Shown piece after piece: positions 51,552 through 61,152 of a DNA stretch of 64,000 nt. Every line of letters begins with the position of its first letter. The stretch's first letter is position 1. The notes under the pieces were generated by a model. That model searched no databases and was not told the DNA's origin. It saw only the letters and a program-made list of their open reading frames with translations. Origin of the DNA: Streptomyces sp. BHT-5-2 (GTDB taxonomy: Bacteria; Actinomycetota; Actinomycetes; Streptomycetales; Streptomycetaceae); NCBI RefSeq assembly GCF_019774615.1, contig NZ_CP081496.1, positions 1,860,001-1,924,000 of the forward strand, in the 5' to 3' direction. The position numbers and the translations under genes are program-made.

Positions 51552-52715
51552 TCAGCCCCGCGGGACGGTGTCCAGGGCGACCTCGACGCGCGGGAGGTCG
51601 GCGGCGTCCGCGGTGGTGGCGCGGCGCAGCGCGCCGTGCAGGGCGGCGGGCGTGAGGACGCCGCGGTAGCGGTCGCCGTCGAGGACCGCGAGCCAGCCCG
51701 CGTCGTGCTGGAGCAGGGTGCTCAGCGCCTGCCGGAGCGGGGTGCCGAGCTGCACCGCCTCGGCCATCGGGCGGGCCCGGCCGCGGACGGTGGCGGGACC
51801 GTCGGCGTCCGTGAGCGCCTCGGCCGCCACCCAGCCGTGGGGCACCCCGTCGGCGTCCAGGACGACGGCCCAGGGGGCGCCGGCGGCGGCGAGCGCCTCG
51901 GTGGCCCGCGCGGCCGGGTCGTCCAGCCGGACCACCGGCGGCTCTTCGAGGTCGGCGGCCTCGACGGGGGTGACCGCGAGCCGCTTCAGACCGCGGTCGG
52001 CGCCCACGAACTCCGCGGTGTACGGGGTCGCCGGGGCGCCCAGGACCGTCGCGGGGGTGTCCAACTGCTCGATCCGACCGGAACCGTAGACGGCGATGCG
52101 GTCGCCGAGCCGGACCGCCTCCTCGATGTCGTGGGTGACGAAGAGCACGGTCTTGTGGAGCGCGGACTGCAGGCGCAGGAACTCGTTCTGGAGGTGCTCG
52201 CGGACGACCGGGTCGACCGCGCCGAACGGCTCGTCCATCAGCAGCACGGGCGGGTCGGCGGCCAGGGCGCGGGCGACGCCGACGCGCTGCCGCTGGCCGC
52301 CGGAGAGCTGGTCGGGGTACCGGTCGCCGTAGACGGACGGGTCCAGGCCGACCAGGTCGAGGAGTTCGGCGGCGCGGGCCCGGGCCGTTTTGCGCGGGCG
52401 GCCGAGGAGGTGCGGGACGGTGGCGGTGTTGTCCAGCACGGTCTTGTGGGGGAAGAGCCCGACCTGCTGGATGACATAGCCGATACGGCGCCGGAGTTCG
52501 ACGGGGTCGGCGTCGGCGACGTCCTCGCCGTCGAGGAGTATGCGGCCGTCGGTGGGCTCGATGAGCCGGTTCACCATCTTCATCGTGGTCGTCTTGCCGC
52601 AGCCCGACGGGCCGACGAGGGTGATGAGTTCGCCCTTGGCGACCTCGAAGGAGAGGTCGTCGACGGCCGTGGTGCCGTCGGCGTAGCGCTTGGTGACGTG
52701 CTCGAAGCGGATCAT
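51552..52715 (-). CDS. Osmoprotectant-type ABC transporter ATPase with CBS pair
   Basis: 387 residues. Walker A GPSGCGKTT (35-43), Q-loop VIQQVGLFPHKTV, signature LSGGQRQRVGVARALA and Walker B VLLMDEPFGAVD. A C-terminal CBS-like pair (PWAVVLDADGVPHGWVAAEA, GWLAVLDGDRYRGVLTPAAL) is the ionic-strength sensor region of OpuCA/ProV proteins. It is transcribed away from the permease genes, unlike the usual opuC operon. ATG 52715 follows GGGGGAAAG. Confidence 0.9.
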   Translation of the reverse strand: MIRFEHVTKRYADGTTAVDDLSFEVAKGELITLVGPSGCGKTTTMKMVNRLIEPTDGRILLDGEDVADADPVELRRRIGYVIQQVGLFPHKTVLDNTATVPHLLGRPRKTARARAAELLDLVGLDPSVYGDRYPDQLSGGQRQRVGVARALAADPPVLLMDEPFGAVDPVVREHLQNEFLRLQSALHKTVLFVTHDIEEAVRLGDRIAVYGSGRIEQLDTPATVLGAPATPYTAEFVGADRGLKRLAVTPVEAADLEEPPVVRLDDPAARATEALAAAGAPWAVVLDADGVPHGWVAAEALTDADGPATVRGRARPMAEAVQLGTPLRQALSTLLQHDAGWLAVLDGDRYRGVLTPAALHGALRRATTADAADLPRVEVALDTVPRG

Positions 52716-52874
52716 GCTTTCCCCCTGTGTGGACGGGCCCATTGTGTACGTGTCGTGCGCACGTGCCGTGAACGCGGTGTTGCGAGTGGAGACCGGGCCG
52801 CGGCGATTGTCAGTGGTGGGGGTTAGGGTCGCAGACAGTCACCACGGTATCGGCGAGCGGGGGAGGTGACGGCG

Positions 52875-53648
52875 GTGGAGGCACCGGTGCGTGCGGCCGA
52901 AGTGCTGACAGGTCCTCAGGTAATGGCCCAGGGCGGCCCGAGCTGCCTGGAGCGGAACGACTGGATCTGCGGCGAGTATCTCCACACCCGGAGCCAGGAG
53001 TTGATCGACGCCACGCTCCAGCATGTCGGCATCACGGTCGTGTCGGTGCTGCTCGGACTGCTGGTCGCCTTCCCGCTGGCGCTGCTGGCGCGGCACCGGC
53101 GCGGTGTCGCGGGGCCGGTCCTGGGGCTGACGACGGTGCTGTACACGGTGCCGTCGCTGGCGATGTTCGCGCTGCTGACGCCCGTCTTCGGGGTGTCGCC
53201 GTCGGTCGTCGTCACGGGCCTGGTGCTCTATTCGCTGACGATCCTGGTGCGCAACATCCTCGCGGGTCTGGACGCGGTACCCGCCGAGGTCCGGGAGGCC
53301 GCCCGCGGGATGGGATACGGGCCGGCCCGGCTGCTGTTCGAGGTGGAACTCCCGCTCGCGCTCCCGGCGTTGGTGGCCGGTGTGCGGATCGCCACGGTCT
53401 CGACGGTGGCGATGACGACCATCGGTTCGGTGGTGGGCTACGGCGGCCTGGGCAATCTCATAGCCAGCGGCCTGGAGGGCTTCTTCAAGGCCGAGGTGCT
53501 GACCGCGTCGGTGCTGTGCGTGCTGCTGGCCCTGGTGGCGGATCTGCTCCTGCTCGGGGTGCAGCGGCTGCTCACGCCGTGGACGCGGGCGCGGTCCAAG
53601 GGCCACCGGGTGCGGCGCGGTGCGGCCGTGGCGAAGGCGGTGGGGTGA
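52875..53648 (+). CDS. Osmoprotectant-type ABC transporter permease 1
   Basis: 257 residues. Binding-protein-dependent permease of the OpuCB/OpuCD type: HVGITVVSVLLGLLVAFPLA, TVLYTVPSLAMFALLTPVFG, LDAVPAEVREAARGMGYGPA containing the EAA loop, and TIGSVVGYGGLGNLIASGLE. GTG 52875 has GGGAGGT 7 bp upstream; GTG 52866 would overlap that site. The TGA overlaps the next GTG. Confidence 0.9.
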   Translation: MEAPVRAAEVLTGPQVMAQGGPSCLERNDWICGEYLHTRSQELIDATLQHVGITVVSVLLGLLVAFPLALLARHRRGVAGPVLGLTTVLYTVPSLAMFALLTPVFGVSPSVVVTGLVLYSLTILVRNILAGLDAVPAEVREAARGMGYGPARLLFEVELPLALPALVAGVRIATVSTVAMTTIGSVVGYGGLGNLIASGLEGFFKAEVLTASVLCVLLALVADLLLLGVQRLLTPWTRARSKGHRVRRGAAVAKAVG

Positions 53649-54532
53649 GCGTGGACGCGATCACGGGTGCCTGGCAGTGGCTGGCCACGGCCGCCAACTG
53701 GGCCGGGGAGAAGGGCGTATGGCACCGCCTCGGCGAGCATCTCTGGCTGAGCGGTCTCTGCCTGCTGCTGTCCTGCCTGACGGCCCTGCCGTTGGCGCTG
53801 TGGCTCGGGCACATCGGCAAGGGCGGCGCACTGGCGGTCAACCTCTCCAATGTGGGGCGCGCGGTGCCGACCTTCGCGGTGCTGGTGCTGCTGACGCTGA
53901 GCCCGCTGGGGAAGCACGGCGACTGGCCGACGATCATCGCGCTGGTGCTGTTCGCGGTGCCGCCGCTGCTGACCAACGTCCATCTGGGCATACGGGAGGC
54001 GGACCGCGATGTGGTCGAGGCCGCCCGGGGGATGGGCATGTCGGGGCCGCAGCTGCTGCTGCGGGTGGAGATACCGCTCGCCTACCCGCTGATCATGACC
54101 GGACTGCGTTCGGCGGCGGTCCAGGTGGTGGCCACGGCGACGCTGGCCGCGCTGGCCGGCGGCGGGGGCCTGGGCCGCATCATCACCGCCGGCTTCGGCA
54201 ACTACGACACCGCGCAGGTGGTGGCCGGCGCGGTCCTGGTGGCGCTGCTGGCCCTGCTGGTGGAGGGGGTGCTGGTGCTGGTGGACCGGTCCTTCGACCC
54301 GATGCGGGGACGGCGGCGGGCGCGGCGCGGGAGCCGCCCGGCCTCGGGCGGCCCGGCTGCCGGTGCGCCGGCTCCGGCCCAGGGCCCGGCCGTCAACCCC
54401 CAGGCCGCGTCCGGCGCTTCCCCGGCCGGGGGCGGGAGGCTCTCCGGGGCCGGCGCGCTCGCCGAGGGCGCCCATGCGGCCCCGTCCGGCTCGACTCCCG
54501 GCCCGCCTCCCGGGCGGGCGACGGAAGTGTGA
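53645..54532 (+). CDS. Osmoprotectant-type ABC transporter permease 2
   Basis: 295 residues. The permease core runs LGEHLWLSGLCLLLSCLTAL, GRAVPTFAVLVLLTLSPLG, READRDVVEAARGMGMSGPQ (EAA loop), LAGGGGLGRIITAGFGNYD. The C-terminal 70 residues are a Gly/Ala/Pro-rich tail not seen in most homologues. GTG 53645 shares its TGA bases with permease 1 (GTGA). Pairs with permease 1 to form the membrane pore. Confidence 0.9.
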   Translation: MSVDAITGAWQWLATAANWAGEKGVWHRLGEHLWLSGLCLLLSCLTALPLALWLGHIGKGGALAVNLSNVGRAVPTFAVLVLLTLSPLGKHGDWPTIIALVLFAVPPLLTNVHLGIREADRDVVEAARGMGMSGPQLLLRVEIPLAYPLIMTGLRSAAVQVVATATLAALAGGGGLGRIITAGFGNYDTAQVVAGAVLVALLALLVEGVLVLVDRSFDPMRGRRRARRGSRPASGGPAAGAPAPAQGPAVNPQAASGASPAGGGRLSGAGALAEGAHAAPSGSTPGPPPGRATEV

Positions 54533-54603
54533 CGGCAGGGCCGCCCGGCCCCGGCCCGAGACGTCTCGACCGACCTGATCCCGAACGGACGGAGTGGAAT
54601 TCC

Positions 54604-55572
54604 ATGAGCAGCACAGCACGTACGGCCCGCACGGCGCGTACCGCGCTCGCCGCGGGGACGGTGGTGGCGCTGGCCGCCGGGCTGGCCGCGTGCGGCGGGC
54701 AGAGCCTGGAGCAGAAGGGCGGCAAGGACGGGGGCAAGGGCGAGATCGTCATAGGCTCGGCGGGCTTCACCGAGTCGAAGGTGCTCGCCGAGATCTATTC
54801 GCGGGTCCTGGCCGATGCCGGTTACCACCCACGGGTTCAGACGCTGGCCAATCGCGAGCTGTATGAACCGGCCCTGGAGAAGGGCCAGATCGACGTCGTC
54901 CCGGAATACGCCTCCACCCTCGCGGAATTCCTCAACGCGAAGAAGAACGGCGCCAAGGCGAAGCCGGTGGCCTCCAGCGACATCGCCAAGACGGTCGCGG
55001 CGCTGGAGAAGCTGGCCGAGCCGCGCGGACTGAAGGTGCTCCCGGCCGGCGCGGCCACCGACCAGAACGCCTTCGCGGTGACCAAGGAATTCGCCGCCGA
55101 GAACAAGCTTCGGACACTCTCCGACCTGGGCCTTTCTCATCAGAAGGTCAAACTCGCCGCGGGGGAGGAGTGCGAGACGCGGGTGTTCTGCAAACCGGGT
55201 CTGGAGAAGACCTACGGCATCACCGTCGCCGGCATCGACCCCAAGGGCGTGGGGACGCCGCAGGCCAAGCAGGCGGTCAAGGACGGCACCGACCAACTCG
55301 TGCTGACCACGACCACGGACGCCACTCTCGACAACTTCGGCCTCGTGCTTCTCCAGGACGACAAGAAGCTGCAGAACGCCGACAATGTGCTGCCGGTGCT
55401 GAATGCCAAGAGCGCCGGCGACAAGGAGATCGCGGCCGCGCTCGACAAGATCACGAAGACGCTCACCACCGAGGACTTGATCAACTTGAACCGCAAGGTC
55501 GATGCCGAGCGCTTGAAGCCCGCCGATGTGGCGCAGGCATATTTGGAGTCCAAGGGGTTGGTCAAGAAGTAA
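54604..55572 (+). CDS. Osmoprotectant-type substrate-binding lipoprotein
   Basis: 322 residues. Lipobox GLAAC with C30, then the OpuAC-like domain: GEIVIGSAGFTESKVLAEIY, YHPRVQTLANRELYEPALEK, QIDVVPEYASTLAEFLNAKK, DNFGLVLLQDDKKLQNADNV. It likely captures glycine betaine, choline or similar quaternary amines; the aromatic cage was not verified. ATG 54604 follows GGACGGAGTGGAATTCC. Confidence 0.9.
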   Translation: MSSTARTARTARTALAAGTVVALAAGLAACGGQSLEQKGGKDGGKGEIVIGSAGFTESKVLAEIYSRVLADAGYHPRVQTLANRELYEPALEKGQIDVVPEYASTLAEFLNAKKNGAKAKPVASSDIAKTVAALEKLAEPRGLKVLPAGAATDQNAFAVTKEFAAENKLRTLSDLGLSHQKVKLAAGEECETRVFCKPGLEKTYGITVAGIDPKGVGTPQAKQAVKDGTDQLVLTTTTDATLDNFGLVLLQDDKKLQNADNVLPVLNAKSAGDKEIAAALDKITKTLTTEDLINLNRKVDAERLKPADVAQAYLESKGLVKK

Positions 55573-55636
55573 CCAGCCGGGAACGGATCCGTATGCGTGG
55601 CCCCATAGGTCTCGCACGCACGGTAAGTTTCTGGCC

Positions 55637-56818
55637 ATGCCACGAGGACGCCACCGCCATTCCCCACCCCTCCACCGGCTGCTTCCTCCATCGACGGTCG
55701 CCGGTGCGTCAATTGCCTGTGCCACGGGCGCGTGGTTCGTCGGCGACGACCTCGTGCAACGGGTGCTCGCCGCCGGTGCCGCGGCCGCCGCGGTCACCGG
55801 CGCCGTCCTGCTGCGGACCTGGGACCGCAAGGCCGGCAAGCGGGTCGCCGAGCTGACCCGGGCCCGGGCGCGCGACGAGTGGCGCACCGAGGAGCGGATC
55901 GCGGAGCTGGAGACGGACGTCGAGGAGTCGCGCGAGATCCGCGCCGCCCTGGACACCAAGCTCCGCGCCAAGCGCGCCGAACTCGCCCGGCTGCGCAGTG
56001 AGCACGCCGCCCTGCTGCGCCGCTACGCCAACGCCGAGACCGAGCGGGCCAGTGCCCTGGAGGGCCGCCGACTGCTCGCCATCGAGGCCGGGCAGCCGGC
56101 CCCCGAGGGCGGGCTCGTACCGGCCCGCCGTGAGCCGGAGACCGGCGGCGGCCGCCCGGCGCCGGACGCCGGGAGGACGGACGGCGCGGCCGGGGGCCGA
56201 CCCACCGCCACGTTCGCGGAGGCGGACCGCGCGCTGCGCGAGCTGGCCCGCAACGCCGCCCGGCAGCGCGCCGCCGCACAGCGCGCCGGCCGGCCCGACA
56301 CCGGTGCCCCGGAGAACCCCGAGGCGACCGGCCAGGGGAAGACCGGGGCGGCCGCCGCGCAGGGGGTGGGCGGATCGGCGCTCCGCCCGGTGCCGGCCGC
56401 CGCCGCGATCGCCCCGGCCCGCCCGTCCGTGCCCCGCACGCTGGGCGGCTTCGACTTCTTCGGCAACGCCACCGTCCCCCGCAACGAGCTGCCCGCGCCG
56501 CTGGAGGAGGACCTGGCGGACGTCGTCGGCGACGAGGCGGTGGCCGAGCAGACGGCACGCGCCAAGGCCCGCACGGAGGCTCGTACGGAGTCCGAGGGCT
56601 CCGAGGACCCGGGCGACTCCGGGAACTCCGCGGACGCCGAGCACGGCGGCATAGTCGGGCGCGAGGCGTCCGGCGAAGCGCCCTCCGGCGACGAGGCGCC
56701 CGGTGGCGCGGTCGCCGACGGGGAGACGACGCACGGCGCCGGCGAGGTCATCGACCTGACCGCCCACGACGAGACCGAACAGCTCGACCTCGCCGAACTG
56801 CGCAGCGCCATCTCCTGA
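55637..56818 (+). CDS. Membrane-anchored coiled-coil protein of unknown function
   Basis: 393 residues. Two adjacent hydrophobic segments (TVAGASIACATGAWFV and VLAAGAAAAAVTGAVLL, about 19-60) precede a charged heptad-rich stretch (RARARDEWRTEERIAELETD... to about 140). A disordered Pro/Ala/Glu-rich middle and an acidic end (GEVIDLTAHDETEQLDLAEL) follow. I recognise no enzymatic domain; the layout resembles actinobacterial envelope or cytoskeletal coiled-coil proteins. ATG 55637 begins MPRGRHRHSPP. Confidence 0.7.
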   Translation: MPRGRHRHSPPLHRLLPPSTVAGASIACATGAWFVGDDLVQRVLAAGAAAAAVTGAVLLRTWDRKAGKRVAELTRARARDEWRTEERIAELETDVEESREIRAALDTKLRAKRAELARLRSEHAALLRRYANAETERASALEGRRLLAIEAGQPAPEGGLVPARREPETGGGRPAPDAGRTDGAAGGRPTATFAEADRALRELARNAARQRAAAQRAGRPDTGAPENPEATGQGKTGAAAAQGVGGSALRPVPAAAAIAPARPSVPRTLGGFDFFGNATVPRNELPAPLEEDLADVVGDEAVAEQTARAKARTEARTESEGSEDPGDSGNSADAEHGGIVGREASGEAPSGDEAPGGAVADGETTHGAGEVIDLTAHDETEQLDLAELRSAIS

Positions 56819-56903
56819 ACGCCGGAAGGCGGCAGCGGGGCGCGGTGCAGGACAGCGGAGCCAGTAGAAAGCAGGAGAACGTAGGGCGGCAGAACGTAGT
56901 GAG

Positions 56904-56960
56904 CGGCGGGGAGGCGTCCGCCCGTCCACAGCCTGTGGACGGGCGGACGCCTCCCCGCCG
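56904..56960. terminator. 27-bp perfect hairpin between converging genes
   Basis: 56904-56930 and 56934-56960 are perfect complements with the loop GCC; the apex is CCACA-GCC-TGTGG. It separates the coiled-coil gene from nuoD2. Immediately after it GTTGTGCCGTATGC is repeated in tandem (56960-56989). Confidence 0.8.
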
Positions 56961-57056
56961 TTGTGCCGTATGCCCGTTGTGCCGTATGCGGACGCCCCGG
57001 CTGTCGAGCAGTCCTGCTCCCGGCCTCCGTCGCCTCCGACCGCGGGCCCTCGCCGC

Positions 57057-58199
57057 CTACTTGTCGATGTCGCCGACCACGAAGAACATCGACCCCAGGA
57101 TGGCGACCATGTCGGCGACCAGGGTCCCCGGCAGCAGCTCCGTCAGCACCTGGATGTTGTTGTACGACGCGGAGCGCAACTTCAGGCGGTACGGCGTCTT
57201 CTCGCCCTTGGAGACCAGGTAGTAGCCGTTGATGCCGAGCGGGTTCTCGGTCCAGGAGTAGGTCGTGCCCTCGGGGGCCTTGAGGACCTTCGGCAGGCGC
57301 TGGTTGATCGGGCCGGGCGGCAGTTCCGCGATCCGGTCCAGGCAGGCGTCGGCGAGGTCGAGGGAGTTGTGCGTCTGCTCCAGCAGGCACTCGAAGCGGG
57401 CCAGGCAGTCGCCCTCCTCCCTGGTGACGACCTTGAGCGTGGACCCCAGTTCGCCGTACGCGAGGTACGGCTCGTCGCGCCGCAGGTCGAAGTCGACGCC
57501 GGACGCGCGGGCGATCGGCCCGGAGACGCCGTAGGCGTGCACCGCCTCACGGGCCAGCGTGCCGACGCCCCGGGTGCGGCCGCGGAAGATCTCGTTCCCC
57601 AGGACCAGGTTGTCGAAGACGTCCATACGGGAGCGGACGTCGGCGACGGCCTGCCGGGCCCGGCCGAGCCAGCCGGCGGGCAGATCCTCCTTGAGGCCGC
57701 CGACCCGGTTGAACATGTAGTGCATCCGGCCGCCGGAGATCTCCTCCATGACGGTCTGCAGCTCCTCGCGCTCCCGGAACGCGTGGAAGACCGGGGTGAT
57801 CCCGCCGAGCTCCAGCGGGTACGAGCCGAGGAACATCAGGTGGTTCAGGACGCGGTTCAGCTCGGCGAGCAGCGTGCGCGTCCACACCGCGCGCTCGGGC
57901 ACCTCCATGCCCAGCATCCGCTCGACGCCGAGCACCACGCCCAGCTCGTTGGAGAATGCCGACAGCCAGTCGTGGCGGTTGGCGAGCATGATGATCTGGC
58001 GGTAGTCGCGGGCCTCGAAGAGCTTCTCGGCGCCGCGGTGCATATAGCCGATCACCGGCTCGGCGTGCCGGATGCGCTCGCCGTCCAGGACGAGGCGCAG
58101 CCGCAGCACGCCGTGCGTGGAGGGGTGCTGCGGGCCGATGTTCAGCACCATGTCGGTGCTCTCCGCCGCGCCGCCGATGCCGACCGTCGTCTCCGTCAT
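57057..58199 (-). CDS. nuoD2: NADH-quinone oxidoreductase subunit D, stand-alone paralogue
   Basis: 380 residues of the 49-kDa/NuoD family: [40 protein letters not shown] (R55 in HRG), [40 protein letters not shown] and the C-terminal [14 protein letters not shown]. No other nuo gene is near, so this is the orphan second copy known in Streptomyces. It lies 101 bp downstream of a MidA-type methyltransferase on the same strand. Confidence 0.93.
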   Translation of the reverse strand: MTETTVGIGGAAESTDMVLNIGPQHPSTHGVLRLRLVLDGERIRHAEPVIGYMHRGAEKLFEARDYRQIIMLANRHDWLSAFSNELGVVLGVERMLGMEVPERAVWTRTLLAELNRVLNHLMFLGSYPLELGGITPVFHAFREREELQTVMEEISGGRMHYMFNRVGGLKEDLPAGWLGRARQAVADVRSRMDVFDNLVLGNEIFRGRTRGVGTLAREAVHAYGVSGPIARASGVDFDLRRDEPYLAYGELGSTLKVVTREEGDCLARFECLLEQTHNSLDLADACLDRIAELPPGPINQRLPKVLKAPEGTTYSWTENPLGINGYYLVSKGEKTPYRLKLRSASYNNIQVLTELLPGTLVADMVAILGSMFFVVGDIDK

Positions 58200-58300
58200 G
58201 GGGACAGTGTCGCAGGACGGGACGATGCGGAACGGCGCGGTCCGTGGTGTGGAAGGGGCGGGCGGGGGTGCCGGGGTGGGGTGGTGTCGCGTTCGGTGCG

Positions 58301-59638
58301 TCAGTCGGCGGTGTTGCCGGTGCTGTCGGTCTTGCCGGCGCTGGTGGTGTTGCCAGCATGGTTGGTGTGGTCGGTGTTGTCGGCGCTGGTGGTGAGCAGT
58401 CCGGCGCAGGCCGTCCCGCCGACCGGCTCCAGCAGCCAGCCGAAGGCGCCCAGACCCGCTGGATCGGTCAGTTCCGCCGCGTCACCGGCCGCGCCGAGCG
58501 CCCGTACGTAGCCGGCCGGGTCGGTCGTGGCCAGGGAGAGCGGCGGGCGGCGGCCGGTCACCCCGAGGGCGTGCAGCGCGGCGCGCTGGGTCAGCTGCTC
58601 GGCGTCCGGACCGGCGCAGGCATCCAGCGCGACGTGCGCGGTGAGGTCGCAGCTGCCGTCCGGGACGGGCCGGACCTCGCGGCCCGCGCGGAAGCCGGTG
58701 AGGGTGCCGAAGGGCGGCCGGTCGGCGCGCCGGTGGGCGTAGTCGACGGCGACCGCGAGCCCGGCACGGAGGACGCGGACGGCGCGCTCCCAGGCGGCGT
58801 CCCGGGGGCGGCCGACCTCGGCGCGCAGCCCGGGGGCGGGTTCGCCGGAGGCGCCCGGCGCGGCGCGCGACCACCAGCGGGCAAGCCACTCCGCGTCGGG
58901 GCCGTCGACCGGCGGGCCGAGCCGTTCCGTGCCGTCGGCCCGTACCAGGACCCGGCGCGGCACGCCCTCGGCGTCCGTCTCGACGACGTCCAGCGGGACG
59001 TTGTCCAGCCACTCGTTGGCGAAGAGCAGGCCGGTGAGCGAGCCCGGCGCGGGCAGATCGGCGCGCCAGGAGATGCGGGGGTCGAGGCCCTCGGGGCGCG
59101 CGGCGCGTTCGACCGCATACGGGCGCAGCCGTCCGGCCACCTCCTCGGGGAGGGCCGCCAGCACGCCGGTCAACAGCTCGCCGCGCCCCGCGCCGACGTC
59201 CACCAGGGCCAGCCCGTCCGGATGCCCGAGGGCGGCGTCGACCCGGCGGAGCAGGGTGGCGACGGCGCCGGCGTACAGCGGGGACACGTGGACCGAGGTG
59301 CGGAAGTGGCCGGCGGGGCCGGGGCCACCGGGGCGGGTGTAGAAGCCGTCCGGGCCGTAGAGCGCCTCCTCGGCCGCCTCCCGCCAGCTACGCCAGGGGG
59401 AGTGGCGGGGGGCGGGGGCGCTGGGCGCTGCCGGGCCGGTGGGTGTGGTGGGTGTGGCGGGCGTGGTGCCGGTGGCCGGGCAGGTGAGGCGGTCGGCGTC
59501 GGCCGGCTCTCGTCGGGCCTGCTGGTGCTCGTTCGCCGCTGAACCGCTTCCCGGTCCCTGTGCCTGCCCCTGTGGCTGCGGCTGCCCCTGCGCCTGTGGC
59601 CGTGCCTGCCCCTGTCCCTCTGTCGTCACGGGCACCAC
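58301..59638 (-). CDS. MidA/NDUFAF7-type SAM-dependent methyltransferase
   Basis: 445 residues. From about residue 80 the DUF185 core is clear: [43 protein letters not shown] motif [60 protein letters not shown]. Mitochondrial NDUFAF7 dimethylates an Arg of the NuoD homologue NDUFS2, and this gene is the neighbour of nuoD2. Both ends are low complexity: a GQ/PQ-rich N-terminus and an Asn/Thr/Gly-rich C-terminus. The GTG 59638 start is weak and the N-terminus uncertain. Confidence 0.85.
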   Translation of the reverse strand: MVPVTTEGQGQARPQAQGQPQPQGQAQGPGSGSAANEHQQARREPADADRLTCPATGTTPATPTTPTGPAAPSAPAPRHSPWRSWREAAEEALYGPDGFYTRPGGPGPAGHFRTSVHVSPLYAGAVATLLRRVDAALGHPDGLALVDVGAGRGELLTGVLAALPEEVAGRLRPYAVERAARPEGLDPRISWRADLPAPGSLTGLLFANEWLDNVPLDVVETDAEGVPRRVLVRADGTERLGPPVDGPDAEWLARWWSRAAPGASGEPAPGLRAEVGRPRDAAWERAVRVLRAGLAVAVDYAHRRADRPPFGTLTGFRAGREVRPVPDGSCDLTAHVALDACAGPDAEQLTQRAALHALGVTGRRPPLSLATTDPAGYVRALGAAGDAAELTDPAGLGAFGWLLEPVGGTACAGLLTTSADNTDHTNHAGNTTSAGKTDSTGNTAD

Positions 59639-59946
59639 GGTACGGGGGCCGGCGCGTCCCGTACGTGGAGGCGGTCACCTCCCCTACGGGGGCGGTCGGC
59701 GGCGTCGGCATCGACCCGTGGTGGGGCGGTCGGCCTGGGGTACGAGCCGGGCAGGAGAGGAATCCCCTGGTCACGGACGTATTCCTGCAAACGGCATGGG
59801 CTCGGCGGGGCAGCGTGACCACGGATCGACCCCAGGGGCGACACAATTGGCGCAGACCGCCTCCACCTAGCGGAGTAGGCCCTATTGAAGAGGATCGCCC
59901 CTCCGGTTGACTCTTCTACCTGCTTGCGCTGCCTACGCTGGGTTAC
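59639..59946. other. 308-bp divergent promoter region
   Basis: No gene. TTGACT (59907-59912) is a good -35 for the kinase gene, but no -10 at normal spacing is evident. The segment ACCTAGCGGAGTAGGCCCT (about 59867-59885) is locally dyad-like. Nothing else stands out. Confidence 0.4.
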
Positions 59947-61152
59947 GTGCAGCGCCTCTATGACTTCCTCCGCAGGCACCCGACGGGAGTGGACAGCTTC
60001 TGGGCTTTCCTCCTCTTCGGGATCACCGGGTTGTGGGTCATCTCCCGGCCGGGCTTCGAGGGCAAGGTCATCGGCCTGGTCTTCGGCATCGGCCTGTGCC
60101 TGGTCATCGCCCTGCGCCGGAAGTACCCGGTCAAGATGTTGCTGCTGGCCATCGGCCTCGGCGTGGGCCAGCTGATCCTGAACGTCCCGCCCAACATCGG
60201 CGACTTCTCGATGATGGTGATCATCTACACCGTCGCCTCGGAGACCGCGGCCCGCCGCTGGGCCTCACGCCTCGCATTGGCCGCCGCGCTGGTCGGCCCC
60301 GGCCTGACCCAACTCCGCTTCCGGGAAGGCCCCGTCCACCTGCCGGTCTGGGCCGTGGTCTTCTTCATGGTGCTGTTCACCGTGCCGTTCGTACTGGCCT
60401 GGGTGCTCGGCGACTCGATCCGCACCCGCCGGGCCTACTGGGCGCAGCTGGAGGAGAAGGCCGCCCGCCTGGAGAAGGAGCGCGAGGCCCAGGCCCGGAT
60501 CGCGGTCGCGGCCGAGCGCGCCCGGATCGCCCGCGAGCTGCACGACGTCGTCGCGCACAACGTCTCGGTGATGGTCGTCCAGGCCGACGGCGCCGCGTAT
60601 GTCCTCGACGCCACGCCCGAGCAGGCCCGGCAGGCGCTGGAGACGATCTCCGGCACGGGCCGCCAGGCGCTCGCCGAGATGCGCCGGCTGCTGGGCGTGC
60701 TGCGCACCGGCGAGCAGGCCGAGGGCGAGGAGTATGTTCCCCAGCCCGGCGTCGAGCAGCTCGCCGACCTCATAGACCAGGTCCGGGGCGCGGGGCTGCC
60801 GGTCGACTTCCGGGTCGTCGGCGAGCCACGCCCGTTGCCCAGCAGCGTCGAGTTGACCGCGTACCGCATCGTCCAGGAGGCGTTGACCAACACCCGCAAG
60901 CACGGCGGCCCCGGCGTCAGCGCCACCGTCCGCCTCACCTACCGGGCCGACGACCTCGATCTCCTCGTCGAGGACGACGGCCGGGGCGCGCAGCACGAGC
61001 TCTACGAGTCGGGTGGCTCGGACGGGCTCGGCCACGGCCTGATCGGTATGCGCGAGCGGGTGGGCATGGTCGGCGGCATCCTCGACGCCGGTCCCCGTCC
61101 GGGCGGCGGATTCCGGGTCAACGCCGTGCTGCCGCTCAAGGCGGAGCGATGA
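59947..61152 (+). CDS. Two-component sensor histidine kinase (NarL-partner, HisKA_3)
   Basis: 401 residues. About five membrane helices lie in the first 155 residues (for example AFLLFGITGLWVISRP, VVFFMVLFTVPFVLAWVLG). The dimerisation helix carries H199 in RIARELHDVVAHNVSVMV, and the ATPase domain has EALTNTRKHGG, VEDDGRGA and GHGLIGMRERVGMVGG. No extracellular sensor domain is evident, so it probably senses within the membrane. GTG 59947 is the chosen start. Confidence 0.9.
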   Translation: MQRLYDFLRRHPTGVDSFWAFLLFGITGLWVISRPGFEGKVIGLVFGIGLCLVIALRRKYPVKMLLLAIGLGVGQLILNVPPNIGDFSMMVIIYTVASETAARRWASRLALAAALVGPGLTQLRFREGPVHLPVWAVVFFMVLFTVPFVLAWVLGDSIRTRRAYWAQLEEKAARLEKEREAQARIAVAAERARIARELHDVVAHNVSVMVVQADGAAYVLDATPEQARQALETISGTGRQALAEMRRLLGVLRTGEQAEGEEYVPQPGVEQLADLIDQVRGAGLPVDFRVVGEPRPLPSSVELTAYRIVQEALTNTRKHGGPGVSATVRLTYRADDLDLLVEDDGRGAQHELYESGGSDGLGHGLIGMRERVGMVGGILDAGPRPGGGFRVNAVLPLKAER

